A DNA stretch of 7,690 nt from Gammaproteobacteria bacterium (lineage in GTDB: Bacteria > Pseudomonadota > Gammaproteobacteria > Steroidobacterales > BM003), in the NCBI GenBank assembly GCA_026193125.1, contig JAPHSC010000329.1, positions 1-7,690 on the forward strand, in the 5' to 3' direction. Positions 6,576 to 7,690 of the stretch are shown here, piece by piece; position 1 is the first letter of the stretch; the number at the start of each line of letters is the position of its first letter. The notes beneath the pieces are model-generated. The model saw only the letters and a program-made list of their open reading frames with translations, was not told the DNA's origin and made no database searches. Both the position numbers and the translations under genes were made by a program.

Positions 6576-7576
6576 CCAGGATAAAGTTCATGGTCCTGCT
6601 TGTACTGGCCCTGGCGGCGCTGGCCTTCGCCGGGTGGATGAGCCAACACAGGGCACAAAGCGGGGACTTGTACTCGGGGCCGCTGCTGCCTGGATTGTCA
6701 GAGCAAATCAACCAGGTCACTGGCCTGGTCCTGCGTGACAGCCAGGGCCGACAGGTGAGCATCAGGCTCAATGACGGCTTCTGGGGAATTGAAGAGAAAC
6801 AGGGTTACCCGGCCGACGCAGGCAAGCTACGCAGCGCCCTGCTTATCCTGGCTGATGCACAGGTGCTGGAAGTGAAGACTTCGCGACCAGACATGTACAG
6901 CCGCCTGGGGGTGGAGGATCCCGACACACCGGGAGCGGACAACCTGGTCTTGACCATCGTGCTGCCGGGGCAGGAACGCAGCCTGATAATGGGCAAGCTT
7001 GCCATGAACAGCGGCACCTATGTGCGCCGGAATGGCGAACCGACAAGCCTGCTGATTAACCAGGCCCTGGCCCTGCAAGCCGATCCAATAAAGTGGCTGA
7101 CAGCGGACTTGCTGGACCTGGGCCCGGACGTAATCCAGCGCGTGGACATTCGTCACCCGGATGGATCGGAACTGGTCATCACACGCAAGGACGGGGACGG
7201 TCATGACTTTCGAATCGAGGACTTACCGCCGGGTCGTGAGCCGCAATCGGACTTCGTTGCCAACGGCATCGCCGGCGCCCTCGCCCGTCTGAGCTTCCAG
7301 GACGTCAGGCGACTGCGCCAGCCCGATGCCGGCACGGCCATTCAAAGCCGATTTATTACCCGCAAGGGGCTGGTAATAGACCTGTCACTGCAGCGCAACG
7401 AGCAACCATGGGCGAGCTTCGCTTTCTCTCTTGCGGAAGGCGCCGATCAGACACAGGAGGCCCTGGTACAAGACTACAGTCAGCGTCTGGCGGGCTGGGA
7501 GTATGTCCTGGCAGGACCCAGTGCCGAGCAACTTGGCAAGCGCATGGAAGATTTGCTCAAGCCAGCAGGCAGCTGA
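6572..7576 (+). CDS. DUF4340 domain protein, membrane-anchored partner of the GldFG system
   Basis: This 334-residue protein belongs to the DUF4340 family, repeatedly found after GldG-like genes. An uncleaved signal anchor (about 4-22, hydrophobic after MTRIK) places the rest in the periplasm. Family features in order are: VLRDSQGRQVSIRL (53-66) leading to GFWGI (69-73); PADAGKLRSALLILADAQVLE (80-100) with the RLGVEDP block (111-117); TYVRRNGEPTSLLI (149-162); WLTADLLDLGPDVIQRVDI (175-193); and WEYVLAGPSAEQLGKRMEDL (309-328) near the end. The repeated beta-rich segments suggest tandem similar subdomains. A start at 6527 is possible, but it lies inside the last helix of GldG and adds a polar stretch before the anchor; the start at 6572 overlaps the gldG stop as ATGA, typical of coupled translation, and is preferred. 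Function is unknown; a partner role with GldG is inferred from linkage. Confidence 0.92.
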   Translation: MTRIKFMVLLVLALAALAFAGWMSQHRAQSGDLYSGPLLPGLSEQINQVTGLVLRDSQGRQVSIRLNDGFWGIEEKQGYPADAGKLRSALLILADAQVLEVKTSRPDMYSRLGVEDPDTPGADNLVLTIVLPGQERSLIMGKLAMNSGTYVRRNGEPTSLLINQALALQADPIKWLTADLLDLGPDVIQRVDIRHPDGSELVITRKDGDGHDFRIEDLPPGREPQSDFVANGIAGALARLSFQDVRRLRQPDAGTAIQSRFITRKGLVIDLSLQRNEQPWASFAFSLAEGADQTQEALVQDYSQRLAGWEYVLAGPSAEQLGKRMEDLLKPAGS

Positions 7577-7603
7577 CGCCGGCGACCGAATGCTTTCCAG
7601 GTG

Positions 7604-7618
7604 CCAGGGCTGTCCTGG
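7604..7618 (+). terminator. Weak candidate terminator after the ABC operon
   Basis: CCAGG (7604-7608) and CCTGG (7614-7618) flank a five-base loop and are followed by TTGTTC, 28 bases after the last stop codon of the operon. The stem is short and the T-run is broken, so it may be a poor intrinsic terminator, or termination may be Rho-dependent. Confidence 0.25.
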
Positions 7619-7637
7619 TTGTTCAAGGGGCGGCCCA

Positions 7638-7690
7638 CTATTTGGGACATAGCTCGAACCGGACCGGCGCGCGGCCGGTCTTCAGAAGAG
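7638..7690 (-). CDS. Possible C-terminal tail of a reverse-strand gene entering from the right edge
   Basis: On the reverse strand one frame runs from the window edge for 16 codons to a TAG at 7640-7638, ending GRAPVRFELCPK. The composition looks protein-like, and a convergent gene ending here would leave a 61-base gap after the operon. The stretch is too short to identify a family. It could also be a chance open frame, since a second reverse frame is open here as well. A GC-rich stem (7662-7668 with 7674-7680) lies inside these codons. Confidence 0.25.
   Translation of the reverse strand, partial: LLKTGRAPVRFELCPK

Noticed and set aside
7652..7662. GGTTCGAGC-like string on the reverse strand, resembling a tRNA T-loop
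   Set aside because: No matching five-base T stem, acceptor stem or anticodon arm could be formed around it.
7662..7680. GC-rich hairpin GACCGGC / GCCGGTC as an operon terminator
   Set aside because: The forward continuation is TTCAGAAG with no T-run, it lies 86 bases after the operon end, and it may fall inside the codons of a reverse-strand gene.
1..7690. CRISPR arrays, insertion sequences, att sites, prophage or toxin-antitoxin genes
   Set aside because: No regularly spaced repeats, transposase-like frames or terminal inverted repeats with target duplications were seen; coding is continuous with housekeeping-type genes.

Overview
The window is bacterial and almost fully coding. It most resembles a gammaproteobacterium: it pairs a bacterial-type thiopurine methyltransferase (Tpm) with a YjdF/DUF2238 membrane protein and a proteobacterial Gld-like ABC cluster. 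Base composition is moderately GC-rich and uniform. I see no transposase, integrase, phage gene, CRISPR array, tRNA or rRNA. Species cannot be told from the sequence alone.

Layout. Positions 1-649, reverse strand: tpm, whose stop codon lies just off the left edge. Positions 650-784: a divergent regulatory gap with several palindromes. Positions 785-2221, forward: an atypical NAD(P)-binding SDR fused to a C-terminal DUF2867 domain. Positions 2223-2837, reverse: a YjdF-like DUF2238 integral membrane protein, convergent with the SDR gene with one base between the stop codons. Positions 2838-3018: a second divergent gap with two inverted repeats. Positions 3019-7576, forward: a four-gene operon of GldA-like ATPase, GldF-like permease, GldG-like auxiliary protein and DUF4340 protein. 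Positions 7577-7690: a short gap, then possibly the C-terminal codons of a reverse-strand gene.

How the genes work together. The four forward genes at 3019-7576 read as one machine. The cytoplasmic ATPase would drive the six-helix GldF permease. GldG, anchored at both ends with a large extracytoplasmic domain and a coiled coil, and DUF4340, anchored by its N terminus, would act on the outer face of the inner membrane. Two 4-base ATGA overlaps (ATPase/permease and GldG/DUF4340) and a 3-base gap (permease/GldG) support co-translation. The cluster is named after Flavobacterium gliding genes, but nothing else here suggests gliding, and its substrate is unknown. The genes at 1-2837 are three separate transcription units with no evident link to the ABC operon.

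The best candidate for an under-described system is this Gld-like ABC/DUF4340 operon. The architecture is a recurring one, so I do not claim it is new; its function in such bacteria is open. The DUF2238 protein, with many acidic and histidine residues between its helices, is the second most interesting item.
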